A stretch of 64,000 nucleotides of DNA, taken from NCBI RefSeq assembly GCF_027409185.1, contig NC_084462.1:83500179-83564178 (forward strand), read 5' to 3'. This DNA is from Cynocephalus volans. Taxonomy: Eukaryota; Chordata; Mammalia; Dermoptera; Cynocephalidae. A model generated the notes under the pieces. That model had not been told where the DNA came from. It saw only the letters and a list, made by a program, of their open reading frames with translations, and made no database searches. The stretch's first letter is position 1. Every line of letters begins with the position of its first letter. The translations under genes and the position numbers were made by a program. Positions 63,388 to 64,000 of this stretch are shown one piece after another.

Positions 63388-63652
63388 TTTATTGGTTGTT
63401 TGGTTGTCTTAGGTGTCTTTTGTTCCTTGCTTTCTGATTTACTGTTTGGTTTCTTTGTTTGTTGGTTCCTTAGGTTGTAGATAGTGTTTTTGTTAGCTTG
63501 TTTTCTCTTCATGAATGCCATTTTTATTGTACTAGCGGGTTTAGATTTTTCTTAGGTTTTTATGGCAGTGGTAGTTATTTTTCAGGAACCAAACCCAGTA
63601 CTCCCTTGAGGATTTCTTGTAAGGGTGGTCTTGTGGTAGTGAACTCCCGCAG

Positions 63653-64000
63653 TTATTGTTTGTCTGAGAAATATACTATTTGCCCCTCATTTCGGAAGGA
63701 TAGCCTTGCAGGGTAGAGTATTCTTGGCTGGCAATCTTTGTCTTTTAGTATTTTGAAAATATCATCCCATTCCTTTCTAGCTTTTAGGGTTTGTGATGAA
63801 AAGTCTGATGTTAACCTGATTGGGGCTCCCTTATAGGTGATTTGACGCTTCTCTCTTGCAGCTTTTAAGATTCTCTCTTTGTCTCTGAGTTTTGCCAATT
63901 TGACTATGACATGTCTTGGAGAAGGCCTTTTTGGGTTGAATACGTTTGGAGATCGTTGAGCTTCCTGGATCTGAAGATCTGTGATTTTTCCTATACCTGG
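63653..64000 (-). CDS. L1 ORF1 C-terminal part (partial)
   Basis: Open from the window edge to the stop at 63655-63653. Reads ...RSPNVFNPKRPSPRHVIVKLAKLRDKERILKAAREK... and ends YFSDKQ. This is the RNA-binding (RRM) end and C-terminal domain of L1 ORF1p, the nucleic-acid chaperone. The N-terminus lies outside the window. Confidence 0.92.
   Translation of the reverse strand, partial: PGIGKITDLQIQEAQRSPNVFNPKRPSPRHVIVKLAKLRDKERILKAAREKRQITYKGAPIRLTSDFSSQTLKARKEWDDIFKILKDKDCQPRILYPARLSFRNEGQIVYFSDKQ

Larger units (their letters stand above)
59331..64000 (-). mobile_element. LINE-1, near full length in ORF2, cut by window edge
   Basis: Read on the minus strand: end of ORF1 (64000-63653), a spacer of about 265 bp, ORF2 (63387-59559, one frameshift), a 3' UTR with a GT-rich run and a G-rich tract (C-rich on plus at 59408-59431), and a poly(A) tail (T run 59331-59343). 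ORF2 encodes endonuclease and reverse transcriptase. The only visible lesion is one extra A near 61805 (seven A, against six in the copy at 540-555). The 5' UTR and most of ORF1 lie beyond the window. Confidence 0.96.

Overview
This is nuclear DNA of a placental mammal. It holds spliced genes with GT-AG introns, old mammalian repeats (MIR, L2, L1M-like, MLT1-like, Tigger-like) and two young LINE-1 copies. It also carries at least 18 SINEs whose heads resemble tRNA-Ile, some monomeric and some dimeric. No Alu is visible. Dimeric tRNA-Ile SINEs are known from colugos (CYN family), so a colugo is my best guess. Some bats carry similar-looking tRNA SINEs and cannot be excluded by eye.

The locus is the CCPG1-PIGB-PIGBOS1 block (human 15q21 synteny). 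From left to right: a plus-strand LINE-1 tail (1-3030); the coding exons of CCPG1 on the plus strand (4358-27070), an ER-phagy receptor reading to 757 residues or, with a downstream alternative last exon, 805 residues; PIGB on the minus strand in 12 exons (57117 down to 27325), GPI mannosyltransferase 3; a CpG-rich bidirectional promoter (about 56940-57560); PIGBOS1 on the plus strand (ORF 58717-58890), a mitochondrial microprotein; and a minus-strand LINE-1 (59331 to beyond 64000). CCPG1 and PIGB converge tail to tail, with opposing poly(A) signals only about 28 bp apart near 27.07 kb. PIGB and PIGBOS1 diverge from one promoter.

Functionally, CCPG1 and PIGBOS1 both bear on ER stress (selective ER-phagy, and ER-mitochondria control of the unfolded protein response). 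PIGB adds the third mannose to GPI anchors in the ER. The most notable observations are a U12-type AT-AA intron in PIGB, two candidate unlisted frame-preserving CCPG1 exons (96 nt and 12/27 nt), an apparent early stop trimming the PIGB tail, a 3'-truncated U2 snRNA retro-insertion with a perfect 15-bp duplication, and a family of three palindromic mariner-like MITEs. All exon borders were deduced by reading splice sites, phase and protein similarity by eye; comparisons with human proteins are from memory.
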